Shown here: piece after piece, positions 44,972-54,553 of the stretch | How the letters are laid out: each line of letters opens with the position of its first letter | Position numbering within the stretch: position 1 is the first letter of the stretch | Source: JAJXYN01 sp964532735 | GTDB taxonomy: Bacteria; Patescibacteriota; Patescibacteriia; JAGPKW01 | Assembly (NCBI GenBank): GCA_964532735.1 | Contig: CAZHKK010000003.1 | Location: 1-57,927, forward strand | Length of the DNA stretch: 57,927 bases | Direction of reading: 5' to 3' | The notes under the pieces: generated by a model | The model's input: only the letters and a program-made list of their open reading frames with translations | Told to the model about the DNA's origin: nothing | Database searches by the model: none | Made by a program: the position numbers and the translations under genes

Positions 44972-45814
44972 TAATGTTAAGCTTGCTAATTTAATTGCTG
45001 AATTTTTTGTTATCGTACTAGCAATAAAACCATTAGCATGACAAAAAATAAAATCATCTATTCCAGTCATTTCAAACAATTTTTCTTTTGTTTCTCCTCT
45101 CCATTGTTCTTTTAATCCTATCCTATTTTCAAAAGAATTAAGTTCTTTTGGGATCATTCTAACCATCCATTTTTCTTTATTTTTTTCTGGATATATAACT
45201 ATTAAATTATCTGTTTTTATTATTTCTTCTTGCCAATTACAATATTCATCCAAAACAACTATTTTATTTTTTGCATTTAAAATTGCATCATTTACTATTT
45301 CCTTTGATAATAATATTGATTTTTCTTTTTCTATTTTTCTTAAAATTATTTTTTGAGCCACCTTTACTATTTTTAAAAATTCTTTATCATAATCCATTTT
45401 CTCATTCCAATTTGGATTAAATAAACCAATAGTTTCCGATATTGATATACTAAAATCATTTTTGTTTGGATTATAACCACTATCTATTGCATCTATATAT
45501 TTAACAAAATTTTCATCAATTCTATTAACTATTTCTTTGTTACCACATAAATTAATTCCAAATTTTTTCCATATTAAGCCAAAAGAAGCATAAGGATAAC
45601 CATCTAATCTTTCCCCTGCTCTTCCAAATTGATGATGATCAAAATATTTTTTACCATCATATTCCCCCCCAACATCAAAAACAATATCACCTTTTTTAAA
45701 ATATTTTTCTTCTCTTGTTCTTATTATTTTTGAGTTTTTAAAAATTAATTTTAAAATAGCTGCTGAAAAAACATCGTCTGCATGAAAAGTATTATTGTGT
45801 GTAACTAATAACAT
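44954..45814 (-). CDS. MYG1/UPF0160 family protein (DHH-type phosphoesterase fold)
   Basis: The 286-residue product matches MYG1: VTHNNTFHADDVFSAAIL (about 4-21), then IIRTREE, IVFDVGGEYDGKKYFDHHQ (about 47-65, with the DHH motif) and GYPYASFGLIWKKFG. Eukaryotic MYG1 is a 3'-5' RNA exonuclease; the bacterial role is not established. I chose the ATG at 45814; the frame opens earlier at a TTG (45820) that adds only Met-Ile. It lies between the GGDEF-like and O-antigen-ligase-like genes on the same strand, 13 nt from the latter. Confidence 0.9.
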   Translation of the reverse strand: MLLVTHNNTFHADDVFSAAILKLIFKNSKIIRTREEKYFKKGDIVFDVGGEYDGKKYFDHHQFGRAGERLDGYPYASFGLIWKKFGINLCGNKEIVNRIDENFVKYIDAIDSGYNPNKNDFSISISETIGLFNPNWNEKMDYDKEFLKIVKVAQKIILRKIEKEKSILLSKEIVNDAILNAKNKIVVLDEYCNWQEEIIKTDNLIVIYPEKNKEKWMVRMIPKELNSFENRIGLKEQWRGETKEKLFEMTGIDDFIFCHANGFIASTITKNSAIKLASLTLKENNL

Positions 45815-45832
45815 AATCAACTAAATTACTAA

Positions 45833-47170
45833 TTAGATTGCGTTTTTTATTGTATCATATTTCGGATATTTTTCTAAACCTAAAAACAAAAAAAACATAA
45901 TTAAGCCAAAATATTCTGTCCAAATAAAATGATCAAAAATACTAAATAACAAAATAAAAATAAAAGAAATAATAATTTTAAAATCTTTATTAAAAATAAA
46001 CTTATTTAATATTAATGCTAGATATAATACAAAGGAAAATAATCCTAATTCTAAAAATACTAACAGATAAACATTGTGTATTGGTTTTAAGTCCCAAACA
46101 TTTAATTGTTTATTTTCGTTTAATTTGTTTATTGCATAATTTCTTCCTCCAATTCCTACTAAATATTTTGTTTTTATATTTTTAATAAAATCTTTAATTT
46201 GGTAGATTCTTTCATTTGTTGATTGTAAAACTAATCTATTATTATTATCAACTCTAGAAGCTAAAATATCTATTGAAGGAAAAGATATTGATAATAGAGT
46301 AAAAATTAATATTAAAAAAATATTAAAACCAGTTTTATATTCTTTAATATTTTTATTTTTAATATATTCATAAAATTTATAAAATAAACAGCAAATAAAT
46401 AAAATTAAAAATAAAAATATTGAGATTCTTGAAAAAGTAAATAATAGTCCTAAAAAATTTATACCAAATATATATATATAATATATAATTTTAAAATCTA
46501 TTTTTTTAGTTTCTAATAACTCTTTATTCTTTTTATGGTCCATTATTTTTATCAATATAAACAATAAACCTATCAGTAAAAATAAACCAAGCATATTTGG
46601 ATGAGGGAACAAACCATAACTTTTTAATATCCTTCCAAAATTACCTTCTATTACATAAGTTCCTAAATTATAAGATAATTGCTCAGAAACTCCTAAAAAT
46701 TTATTTGAATAGATAGATTGTATTATAAATTGATATATAGAAAAAAAAGCTTGAATACTAGAGCTTATTATAAAACAATTCATAAACCAATTCATATTAA
46801 TCTTGTTTATAAAAATAATAAAAGAAAAAGTAGATAATATTAATATATTTATATTGTTATATATAGAAACCGATTTATCTGTTGAAAAAAATGTTGACAA
46901 CAATAAAGATAAATTAAATAGAATTAATAATATTAAAAATATTTTTGCCTTTTTTTCTAAATAAATTTTATTTTTAAATGAAAAAATTATTCCATACACA
47001 ACAAATAAAACAACCAATAAATTTAATAAGTATATCGATATTGTCCCATACTCAAAAAAATTATTATTTATTTTTTCTGTTATTAAAAAATATCTTGTCT
47101 GTAAAGGAAGCAAGATTATTATTATCAAAAACAATATATTAAAAAATTTTTTTGTAAAAATACTATTCAT
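45833..47170 (-). CDS. O-antigen ligase/polymerase-like membrane protein
   Basis: The 445-residue product has about ten to twelve hydrophobic helices. The family loop is visible as LVGIGGRNYAI (about 335-345) and KPIHNVYLLVFLELGLFSF (about 357-375), the Wzy/WaaL pattern with His in a large periplasmic loop. It probably joins or polymerises undecaprenyl-linked glycans, or attaches them to protein, at the cell surface. It starts 2 nt after the stop of the nucleotidyltransferase gene, indicating an operon. Confidence 0.85.
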   Translation of the reverse strand: MNSIFTKKFFNILFLIIIILLPLQTRYFLITEKINNNFFEYGTISIYLLNLLVVLFVVYGIIFSFKNKIYLEKKAKIFLILLILFNLSLLLSTFFSTDKSVSIYNNINILILSTFSFIIFINKINMNWFMNCFIISSSIQAFFSIYQFIIQSIYSNKFLGVSEQLSYNLGTYVIEGNFGRILKSYGLFPHPNMLGLFLLIGLLFILIKIMDHKKNKELLETKKIDFKIIYYIYIFGINFLGLLFTFSRISIFLFLILFICCLFYKFYEYIKNKNIKEYKTGFNIFLILIFTLLSISFPSIDILASRVDNNNRLVLQSTNERIYQIKDFIKNIKTKYLVGIGGRNYAINKLNENKQLNVWDLKPIHNVYLLVFLELGLFSFVLYLALILNKFIFNKDFKIIISFIFILLFSIFDHFIWTEYFGLIMFFLFLGLEKYPKYDTIKNAI

Positions 47171-47172
47171 AA

Positions 47173-48096
47173 CTACTCTTTTATTTTTTCTAAAAATAAA
47201 TTTTGGAAATATTTTCTATTATTATTGTTATGCAACTTTATCATTGTGTCATCAACATAAACGTCTTCTGTATTTCCTTCTTGTATTATTTTTTTAATAC
47301 TTAATGGAAACATTTTCATTTCTATTTTTTTTGAAATTTTATTAAATAAATTTATTGAAAATACTTTTGTTATTTTTCTAATTATTTTTTTATAAAACTT
47401 ATTCTCTATAGATCTTTTATACCCAGTTTTATATTCAAATATATTTGATATTTTTTCTCTTGACCAAGAATTTTCAAAAATAAATCTTGAATATATACTG
47501 CATGGATCAAATATTGGAACTACTTGATTTATCCAATAAATATAATATATATCGTCCTGAGAACAAACTTTTTTTAGATTCAAATTTTTTTCATCTAAAA
47601 ATATCGTTAAACATATTTTATCTTTTTTAGATTTTTCTGTAGGCCTCAAGTTTAAAAACTGAGCAACTAAAACTAAAATCATTCTTGCTAACCAAATTCT
47701 ATTTTTTTTAGTTATCACAAATAAATCTATATCACTATCGTTTCTTGCATTGTCTATAGACATACTATTTGCTATAAAAACAGCTTTTATAAAATTAAAA
47801 TTAGATATAAAATTTATAAATTTTATTCCATTTTTATATTTTTTATAACTATGAAAATAATTATTTTTTCTTTTTTCAACAATAAAATCTCTATTTTGTA
47901 AAAAATAAAATGAGTCTTTTTGACTTATTTTTGTTTTTAAAAAATTACTATTATCAAGACAATACAAAACATCTTTTAATTCTATTTTATATTTAGAATA
48001 TAAATTTTTCCATATTTCGAAACTTGTTAATGGAAAATTAAAAATATCAAAATAAATAATAGTATTAAATATATTTTTTTCTAAATCAATACACAT
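47173..48096 (-). CDS. Nucleotidyltransferase-domain protein
   Basis: The 307-residue product has an N-terminal winged-helix-like part (about 8-75, YFDIFNFPLTSFEIWKNL) and a polymerase-beta-type nucleotidyltransferase core. The core shows ANSMSIDNARNDSDIDLFVIT (about 110-130), where the usual GS is replaced by NS and the DxD pair is intact. A C-terminal helical part follows. The substrate is unknown. I chose the ATG at 48096; an in-frame TTG at 48105 is an alternative. The product is likely soluble. It is next to the O-antigen-ligase-like gene. Confidence 0.72.
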   Translation of the reverse strand: MCIDLEKNIFNTIIYFDIFNFPLTSFEIWKNLYSKYKIELKDVLYCLDNSNFLKTKISQKDSFYFLQNRDFIVEKRKNNYFHSYKKYKNGIKFINFISNFNFIKAVFIANSMSIDNARNDSDIDLFVITKKNRIWLARMILVLVAQFLNLRPTEKSKKDKICLTIFLDEKNLNLKKVCSQDDIYYIYWINQVVPIFDPCSIYSRFIFENSWSREKISNIFEYKTGYKRSIENKFYKKIIRKITKVFSINLFNKISKKIEMKMFPLSIKKIIQEGNTEDVYVDDTMIKLHNNNNRKYFQNLFLEKIKE

Positions 48097-48170
48097 ATTA
48101 GACAATTTGGTTTGTTTAATTTTTTTATTTCAAACCTTCTTTTGGCGTTATTTTATCATAAAAAAAAGAA

Positions 48171-48197
48171 GACTGCTCTGTGTATAACTTAGCAGTC
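48171..48197 (-). terminator. Second (distal) terminator of the Ig-like surface protein gene
   Basis: 7-bp stem GACTGCT/AGCAGTC (48171-48177 with 48191-48197) followed by TTCTTTTTTTT on the minus strand. The loop contains TTATACACA (48179-48187). Confidence 0.8.
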
Positions 48198-48204
48198 TCC
48201 CAAA

Positions 48205-48234
48205 AAATATAAATTCTCCAAAAAATTTATATTT
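48205..48234 (-). terminator. First terminator of the Ig-like surface protein gene
   Basis: 11-bp A/T stem (48205-48215 with 48224-48234) with T run; overlaps the stop codon. Confidence 0.75.
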
Positions 48235-49300
48235 ATTTATTATCTAAATCGTTTTCATTATCTTCTTCGAAAAGATTGTCTATAAACTTCTTAACTTTAT
48301 CTCTATTTTCTGATATTAGCCAAAAAATAATTAACAATATTGCTACAATAAACAGTATTATTCCTATTGTAATTGAATTATCTTTTTTTTCTTTTATAAC
48401 ACCAGTGTTTTTATCAGCGTCTTTTGAATTATTATTTTTGTTTTCCCCTGTATTTTTGTCTGTTTGATTAATTACTTCCTTATTATTTTCTATTTTTTCA
48501 TTTTTTACTTCTGTAGGACTAGAGTTCAAAATTATTTTTTCATTAGTAGTAGGATATTTAACATCAAAATAAATTAGTTTTGATTTTGAAACTTTATTAT
48601 CATTTTTATCATAACTTAAAATAAAAGCTTTATGTGTTCCTTCTTTTATGTTTTTAACAGCAAGAGCAAAATAAACATCAGAAGTGTTTCCTTGTAAAGA
48701 ATTTATAAATCTAACTTTAATATCATCAACATAAACTTCTATTCTATCTCCAAGACTTCCATAACCTCTTATGACATAAGTTGACGGATTATCAGCATAA
48801 TAATAAGGAGTTAATATTTCTGGAGTCTTATAACCTTCAACAACTTCAAATTGAACTTTATTACTAGAACCATAATCTATTCCATTTTTTGTAGAAACAA
48901 AATTAACATTATGTTTTCCTAAAGATAATTTTTGTATTGGTTGATAAAAAAATCCGGAAATACCTGTTTTACTAGGCCAAACTTCTAATGTTGCTCTATA
49001 AACACCATCTATATAAACCTTAATATTATAACCACTTTTAACTTCTCCCTTTATAATTTGTGCTCCATCTAATTTTCCATTTTGCTTTAGGTTTGTTACC
49101 AATGGAATAATATTTTCTTTTTCTATATCTATAATTTTTTCAGAAGAATTAATAGATAAATCTAAAACAACATCTTCTTTTATTATTTCATTAGAAAAAG
49201 GAGCCACATCGTCTACATTTGCTAAAACTTCATTTAAATTAAATAAAGAAAAAATAAAAGTAAAAATAAGAAAAGTAATAATTTTATTTATATTATTCAT
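48233..49300 (-). CDS. Surface protein with Ig-like domains
   Basis: The 355-residue product has an N-terminal signal or anchor helix (about 7-27, IITFLIFTFIFSLFNLNEVLA) and two similar beta-sandwich modules (about 70-155 and 160-250). The modules contain IKVYIDGVYRATLEVWPSK and IEVYVDDIKVRFINSLQGN. A low-complexity Asn/Lys linker (about 262-305), a C-terminal membrane helix (about 311-332) and a short acidic cytoplasmic tail follow. So it is an anchored extracellular protein, perhaps an adhesin or pilus-associated structural protein. Two tandem terminators follow it. Confidence 0.78.
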   Translation of the reverse strand: MNNINKIITFLIFTFIFSLFNLNEVLANVDDVAPFSNEIIKEDVVLDLSINSSEKIIDIEKENIIPLVTNLKQNGKLDGAQIIKGEVKSGYNIKVYIDGVYRATLEVWPSKTGISGFFYQPIQKLSLGKHNVNFVSTKNGIDYGSSNKVQFEVVEGYKTPEILTPYYYADNPSTYVIRGYGSLGDRIEVYVDDIKVRFINSLQGNTSDVYFALAVKNIKEGTHKAFILSYDKNDNKVSKSKLIYFDVKYPTTNEKIILNSSPTEVKNEKIENNKEVINQTDKNTGENKNNNSKDADKNTGVIKEKKDNSITIGIILFIVAILLIIFWLISENRDKVKKFIDNLFEEDNENDLDNK

Positions 49301-49444
49301 AATAATAAATATTATACTTTATTTAATAACGACCTTTCTCCTATTTTGTATGAATCATACTTTTTAATGTTCGTAGTCAGTTTTACCATATAATCTAACA
49401 CTGACAATAATTTTAATATCAGCAATACATTACAATATTTGTGT

Positions 49445-49483
49445 TTGTTGTGCAACAAGGTTATACACAATTAGTTTTCCACA
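49445..49483 (+). promoter_or_regulatory. Operator-like and DnaA-box-like sites upstream of recQ
   Basis: TTGTTG-TG-CAACAA inverted repeat (49445-49458), TTATACACA (49461-49469) and TTTTCCACA (49475-49483). TAGTTTTCCACA also occurs beside dnaA. The whole spacer (49301-49550) otherwise shows no gene. Confidence 0.45.
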
Positions 49484-49513
49484 AAAAAATTAATTAGAAA
49501 TTAATCAGTATTC

Positions 49514-49522
49514 TGATAGAAT
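49514..49522 (+). promoter_or_regulatory. Extended -10 promoter of recQ
   Basis: TGATAGAAT. It overlaps the first in-frame ATG (49521), so translation must begin further downstream. Confidence 0.55.
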
Positions 49523-49550
49523 GTATAAACTTAGAAATATAATTATATTC

Positions 49551-51311
49551 ATGTTAAAAAAAGCTTTAGAAACTCTTCAAAAATATTTTGGTTACTCTAG
49601 TTTTAGACCTGGTCAAACTGAGGTTGTGCTTAGTATTCTTGAAAATAAAAATACTGTTGCTATTATGCCTACTGGTGCTGGTAAGTCTATTTGTTATCAA
49701 ATTCCAGCACTTGCTTTTGATGGTGCTTCTATTGTTATTTCTCCTCTTATTGCTCTTATGAAAGATCAAGTTGATGCTTTGGTTTCAAAAAATATTCCTG
49801 CCACTTTTATTAACAGTTCTCTATCTATAGAAGAATCTGTTAATAGAATAGAAGGTATTAAAAATGGTTTTTATAAAATTATTTATGTTGCTCCGGAAAG
49901 GTTTACAAATCCTTATTTTATAAATGATTTAAAATCTTGCAATATCAACATGGTTGCTATTGATGAAGCTCATTGTATTTCTGAATGGGGCCATGATTTT
50001 CGTCCTGCTTATACCAAGATTAGACAATCTATTGATAAACTTGCTGAGGGTGGAAAAATGCCTGTTATAGCCGCTCTTACAGCTACTGCTACCCCAGAAG
50101 TTAAAGAAGATATTATAAAACAGTTACAAATTGAGAGCCCTAGTGTTTTTGTTTCTGGTTTTAAAAGAGATAATCTTGAAATTATATGCATTAATACCAA
50201 GAATGAAACTGATAGAATGAATAAAATCATTAATGTTTGTAGAAAAATACCTGGTGCTAAACTTATTTATGCTGCCACTAGAAAAGGAGTTGAGGACGTT
50301 TTTGAAAATTTGATTGCTAACGGTGTTCAAACATTACAATATCATGCTGGTATGAGTCCCGAAGAAAGAAAAAATTCTCAAGATTTATTTATTTCTGGTA
50401 GATGTAATTGCATGGTTTCTACAAATGCTTTTGGCATGGGTGTAGATAAATCAGATATAAGACTTGTTGTTCATTGTAATATGCCTGGTTCTATTGAGGC
50501 TTATTATCAAGAAATTGGTCGTGCTGGACGTGATGGTAAAAAAAGTTCTTGCATAATGTTTTTTGGGGCTCAAGATAGATTTGTCCATGAATTTTTTATT
50601 GATAACGAAAATCCTTCTAAACAAAGTATTGAGGAAGTTTATTTTGCTTTATTGAATAAATCTATGCAAGATAATAAGGATGAAATATCTATAACCACTT
50701 CTGAAATAATGTATGGTGTTTCTGAAAATATTAGCGATATGGCTTTATCTTCTTGTCTTAAAGAATTAGAAAAACATGAACTTATAAAAAGACTTGGTGA
50801 TTCTGCTTCTGAAATTAAAATAAAACTATTTGATTCTTTTGATAATCAAATACAAAAAATAAGTCCGAGAGCTAAAACTCAACAAGAATTATTAATAACA
50901 TTAAGAAGAGAATTTGAACTTGAAAATAAAGATCAAGAAATAGAATTTGATTTAGATGCTTTTATAGAAAAGACAAATGGAAACAGAGATAGTGTTTTAA
51001 GAACTATTAACACATTAAATAAATCTGAAATTTTAGAATATACTCCAGCCAAAAAAGGAAGACTTATTAAAATACTTAAAAAAGAAATTATTTTAGGACT
51101 TGATGGTGTTGAGCTTGAAGATAAAAAAGAAAGATCGTTAAGTAAATTAAATGCCATGGAAGAATATTGTCTTTCTTATGTTTGTCGCCATAAATTTATT
51201 CTTGGATATTTTGGTGATAATTTAGATATAATAGAAAATGATTGTAAGATGTGTGATAATTGTTTTAAAAAAAGAAAAAATAAAAATGAAAATAGTAAAT
51301 CTCCATTTTAA
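49551..51311 (+). CDS. recQ: ATP-dependent DNA helicase RecQ
   Basis: 3'-5' DNA helicase of recombination and fork repair. The 586-residue product has motif 0 FRPGQ, motif I MPTGAGKS (about 43-50), DEAH in AIDEAHCISEWGHDFRP, motif III TATATPEV, and motifs V and VI STNAFGMGVDKSD and QEIGRAGRDG. An RQC-type zinc site (CLSYVCRHKF...CKMCDNC) and a lysine-rich end follow. An HRDC domain is absent. The start is set at 49551 because the open frame's earlier ATG lies in the -10 element. It precedes an O-methyltransferase gene by 16 nt. Confidence 0.95.
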   Translation: MLKKALETLQKYFGYSSFRPGQTEVVLSILENKNTVAIMPTGAGKSICYQIPALAFDGASIVISPLIALMKDQVDALVSKNIPATFINSSLSIEESVNRIEGIKNGFYKIIYVAPERFTNPYFINDLKSCNINMVAIDEAHCISEWGHDFRPAYTKIRQSIDKLAEGGKMPVIAALTATATPEVKEDIIKQLQIESPSVFVSGFKRDNLEIICINTKNETDRMNKIINVCRKIPGAKLIYAATRKGVEDVFENLIANGVQTLQYHAGMSPEERKNSQDLFISGRCNCMVSTNAFGMGVDKSDIRLVVHCNMPGSIEAYYQEIGRAGRDGKKSSCIMFFGAQDRFVHEFFIDNENPSKQSIEEVYFALLNKSMQDNKDEISITTSEIMYGVSENISDMALSSCLKELEKHELIKRLGDSASEIKIKLFDSFDNQIQKISPRAKTQQELLITLRREFELENKDQEIEFDLDAFIEKTNGNRDSVLRTINTLNKSEILEYTPAKKGRLIKILKKEIILGLDGVELEDKKERSLSKLNAMEEYCLSYVCRHKFILGYFGDNLDIIENDCKMCDNCFKKRKNKNENSKSPF

Positions 51312-51327
51312 TAAATAAATACTAAAG

Positions 51328-51882
51328 ATGACTAAACTATTTTTAGAAAAATTAAATAAACTTAAACAACATGGTTTAAAAAACCAAATTCCAAATATTT
51401 CTTATGAAGTTGGAATGTTTTTAAATATGTTGATTAAAAATAAAAAAATAAAAAATGTTTTAGAAATTGGAACAGCTAATGGTTATTCTACTATTTGGAT
51501 GGCAGAGGCATTAAAAGAAAATAATGGGCTAATCACAACATTTGAAGTTTCTACTCCATCTTACAAAGAAGCCAAAGAAAACTTTAGAAATTTCAAATTA
51601 ACTAAAAACATTAATAGCATTTTTGAAGATTTTTTAAATTCTAAAATAAACAAAAAGTTTGATTTGATTTTTATTGATGGACAAAAAAATAAAACTTTAG
51701 ATTTTTTTAATAAAGCTAAAAAATTATTAAAAACTGATGGAATTATCATCGTAGATGATGTTATAAAATTTAAAGAAAAGATGTCTGAATTTTATAAATA
51801 TATAGAAAAACAAAAAGAATTTTATTATGTTGTATTACCTATAGATATAAATGATGGAATTATGATGATAACTAAAAAATAA
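51328..51882 (+). CDS. SAM-dependent O-methyltransferase (family 3-like)
   Basis: The 184-residue product has motif I VLEIGTANGYST (about 44-55), acidic motif II in TTFEVS, FDLIFIDGQKN (about 110-120) and post-motif IIIVDDVI (about 139-146) with the metal-binding Asp pair. It is similar to caffeoyl-CoA/catechol-type bacterial O-methyltransferases, some of which modify tRNA (TrmR). The substrate is unknown. It shares a transcript with recQ and ends at a bidirectional terminator. Confidence 0.86.
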   Translation: MTKLFLEKLNKLKQHGLKNQIPNISYEVGMFLNMLIKNKKIKNVLEIGTANGYSTIWMAEALKENNGLITTFEVSTPSYKEAKENFRNFKLTKNINSIFEDFLNSKINKKFDLIFIDGQKNKTLDFFNKAKKLLKTDGIIIVDDVIKFKEKMSEFYKYIEKQKEFYYVVLPIDINDGIMMITKK

Positions 51883-51912
51883 AAAATACAGAATTAAATT
51901 TCTGTATTTTTT
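51881..51912. terminator. Bidirectional terminator
   Basis: 13-bp perfect stem AAAAAATACAGAA (51881-51893) with 51900-51912, between convergent O-methyltransferase and leuS. Confidence 0.88.
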
Positions 51913-51917
51913 ATTTT

Positions 51918-54467
51918 TTATATAACAAAATTTATCATTTTATTTTTTACAAATATTATCTTTTTAATATTTTGTCCATCTAAATATTTCTGTATTTTTT
52001 CATTTGATTTTAAAATTTCTTCTATATTTTCTTGGTCTATATCTCTAGAAACATTTACAATATCTCTCATTTTACCATTTATAGAAACTACAAATTTAAT
52101 TTCATTATCTTGTAATAATTCTTCTTTATATTCTGGCCAAGATTGTAAATGTATAGATTTTTCGTTTGGATTTAATTCTTTCCAGATTTCTTCAGTTACA
52201 TGAGGAGCAAAAGGAGCTAATAATTTAAGGTATATATTGTATAAATTTTTACTAATTTTATCTTTTGAATAAATATGATTTAGCAAAATCATTAATTGAG
52301 ACAAGGCTGTATGATAAGAAATATTTTCTATATCTTCTCCTACTTTTTTAATAGTTTTATGAAGTAATGAAATTGTTTCTTTGTCATCGCAGAACGAATC
52401 GCAATTCACTCCTACATCTACCTTTTCTTGAAGAGACCAAACTCTATTTATAAATCTATTTACACCATTAATTGCCGTTGTAGACCAAACACCACCTTCT
52501 CCGTATGGCCCCATAAACATTATATAAGTTCTCATTGTATCTGCTCCATATTGTTCTATTACATCATCTGGATTAATAACATTACCCCATCTTTTACTCA
52601 TTTTTCTTCCATCTTCTCCCATTATAAGACCATGCTGAACTCTTCTTTTGTATGGTTCTGATAATGGAACAACCCCTGCATCATAAAGAGCTTTGTTCCA
52701 AAATCTTGAATACAATAAATGAACTGTTGTATGTTCTGCTCCACCAAAATATATATCAACTGGCATAAAATGTTCTAACTTATCCCTAGAAGCTAAGGTA
52801 CTACTATTGTTTGGGTCTATATATCTCAAGAAATACCAAGAAGATCCAGCCCATTGAGGCATTGTATTTGTTTCACGTTTTGCATCTGCACCACATTTTG
52901 GACAAGTAGTATTAACCCATGAATCTATAATTGCAAGAGGAGATTCTCCTGTTCCTGTTGGTTCATAGTTTTCAACATCTGGAAGTAATAATGGCAATTC
53001 TTTTTCTGGAACTGGAACATTACCACATATAGGACATTTTATTATTGGAATTGGTTCACCCCAATATCTTTGTCTTGAAAATAACCAATCTCTAAATTTA
53101 TAATTTATTTTTCTTTTACCAAAATTATTTTCTTCAGCAAATTGAATCATTTTTTCTCTTGCTGTTTTAGAATCTAATCCACGATATTCAGAATCACAAT
53201 TAAATAAATACCCTTCATTTAATAAAGCTATTTTGTCTTTAATACTTTCTGCTAAAAGTAACGATAAAAATTTATCATCCCTACCTTTTATATTTTCAAA
53301 AGTTAATTCAAACGTTCTCCATTCTTCAGAATTATCTTCATTGATTTTATATAAATAAGAATAACTAGGACTATTTAATATAGTATATTTTATTGTTAAA
53401 TTATATTTTTTTGCAAATTCCATATCTCTCTCATCATTTGCTGGCACTGCCATTACAGCTCCTGTTCCATAAGAACCAAGAACATAATCCGCAATCCATA
53501 CTTCTACTTTTTCTCCATTAAATGGATTTATTGCATAGACTCCTTCAAGTTTTACTCCTGATTTATCTTTATTTAAATCTGTTCTTTCAAGATCTTTTTT
53601 ATTTTTTGCTGTTTCTATATATTTTTCAACATCAGAAATATTTTTTATTGATGATTTTAAATTATCAATAATTTTATTTTCTGGGGCTAATACTACATAT
53701 GTGCAACCAAAAATCGTATCTACACGTGTTGTAAATACTTTTATTTTTTCGTTTGAATTTTCAATTTTAAATTCTATTTCAGCGCCCTCAGATTTTCCTA
53801 TCCAATTCTTTTGACTAGTTTTTATATATTCTGGCCAATTTACATCATCAAGATCTTTAATAAGTTTTTCTGCATAATCAGTGATTTTAAGAAACCATTG
53901 CTTCATATTTCTTTGTTCTACATCACTATCACATCTTTCGCATTTTCCATTTATTACCTCTTCGTTTGCAAGACCAGTTTTACATGATGGACACCAGTTA
54001 ATTGGAGCTTCTTTTTCATAAGCTAACCCCATTTCAAACAATTTTAAAAATATCCATTGAGTCCATTTATAATATTTTGGATCTGTTGTATCTATTTCAC
54101 GAGACCAATCAAAAGAACAACCAAATTTTTTGATTTGTTTTCTAAAATTGTTTATATTTTCTTGTGTAAATAATCCTGGATGTTTCTTATTCTTAATAGC
54201 AAAATTCTCTGCTGGTAAACCAAAAGCGTCCCAACCCATTGGAATTAAAACATTATAACCATTCATTCTTTTATATCTAGCAAAAACATCTACTGCATTA
54301 TGTCCTTTGGCATGACCAACATGAACCCCTGCCCCAGATGGATAAGGAAACTCTACTAATGTATAAAACTTTTTCTTTGTTAAGTTGTCACTAGTTTTAT
54401 AAACTTCTTGCTTTTCCCATTCATCTTGCCATTTTTTTTCTATTTTTTTATGATCATATTTTTTCAT
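51918..54467 (-). CDS. leuS: Leucine--tRNA ligase
   Basis: Class I synthetase charging tRNA-Leu, with editing. The 849-residue product has HIGH-like HVGHAKGH (about 46-53), a zinc finger (CPSC...CERC, about 158-178), and a CP1 editing domain (about 220-410, with VFTTRVDTIFGCTY and GTGAVMAVPANDERD). A second CxxC pair (CPIC...CPKC) and KMSKRWGNV (about 616-624) follow, then a C-terminal anticodon-binding domain. Length is typical. Monocistronic. Confidence 0.97.
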   Translation of the reverse strand: MKKYDHKKIEKKWQDEWEKQEVYKTSDNLTKKKFYTLVEFPYPSGAGVHVGHAKGHNAVDVFARYKRMNGYNVLIPMGWDAFGLPAENFAIKNKKHPGLFTQENINNFRKQIKKFGCSFDWSREIDTTDPKYYKWTQWIFLKLFEMGLAYEKEAPINWCPSCKTGLANEEVINGKCERCDSDVEQRNMKQWFLKITDYAEKLIKDLDDVNWPEYIKTSQKNWIGKSEGAEIEFKIENSNEKIKVFTTRVDTIFGCTYVVLAPENKIIDNLKSSIKNISDVEKYIETAKNKKDLERTDLNKDKSGVKLEGVYAINPFNGEKVEVWIADYVLGSYGTGAVMAVPANDERDMEFAKKYNLTIKYTILNSPSYSYLYKINEDNSEEWRTFELTFENIKGRDDKFLSLLLAESIKDKIALLNEGYLFNCDSEYRGLDSKTAREKMIQFAEENNFGKRKINYKFRDWLFSRQRYWGEPIPIIKCPICGNVPVPEKELPLLLPDVENYEPTGTGESPLAIIDSWVNTTCPKCGADAKRETNTMPQWAGSSWYFLRYIDPNNSSTLASRDKLEHFMPVDIYFGGAEHTTVHLLYSRFWNKALYDAGVVPLSEPYKRRVQHGLIMGEDGRKMSKRWGNVINPDDVIEQYGADTMRTYIMFMGPYGEGGVWSTTAINGVNRFINRVWSLQEKVDVGVNCDSFCDDKETISLLHKTIKKVGEDIENISYHTALSQLMILLNHIYSKDKISKNLYNIYLKLLAPFAPHVTEEIWKELNPNEKSIHLQSWPEYKEELLQDNEIKFVVSINGKMRDIVNVSRDIDQENIEEILKSNEKIQKYLDGQNIKKIIFVKNKMINFVI

Positions 54468-54527
54468 ATTTTTTAATAAATATTCATATATTTAGATTAC
54501 CAGTATTTATGCATTTTTTCAATATAA

Positions 54528-54552
54528 AAAAGACTCTTTAAAAGAGTCTTTT
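54528..54552 (-). terminator. Terminator of the POR operon
   Basis: 11-bp perfect stem AAAAGACTCTT (54528-54538) with 54542-54552, loop TAA, T-rich on the minus strand. Confidence 0.88.
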
Positions 54553-54553
54553 A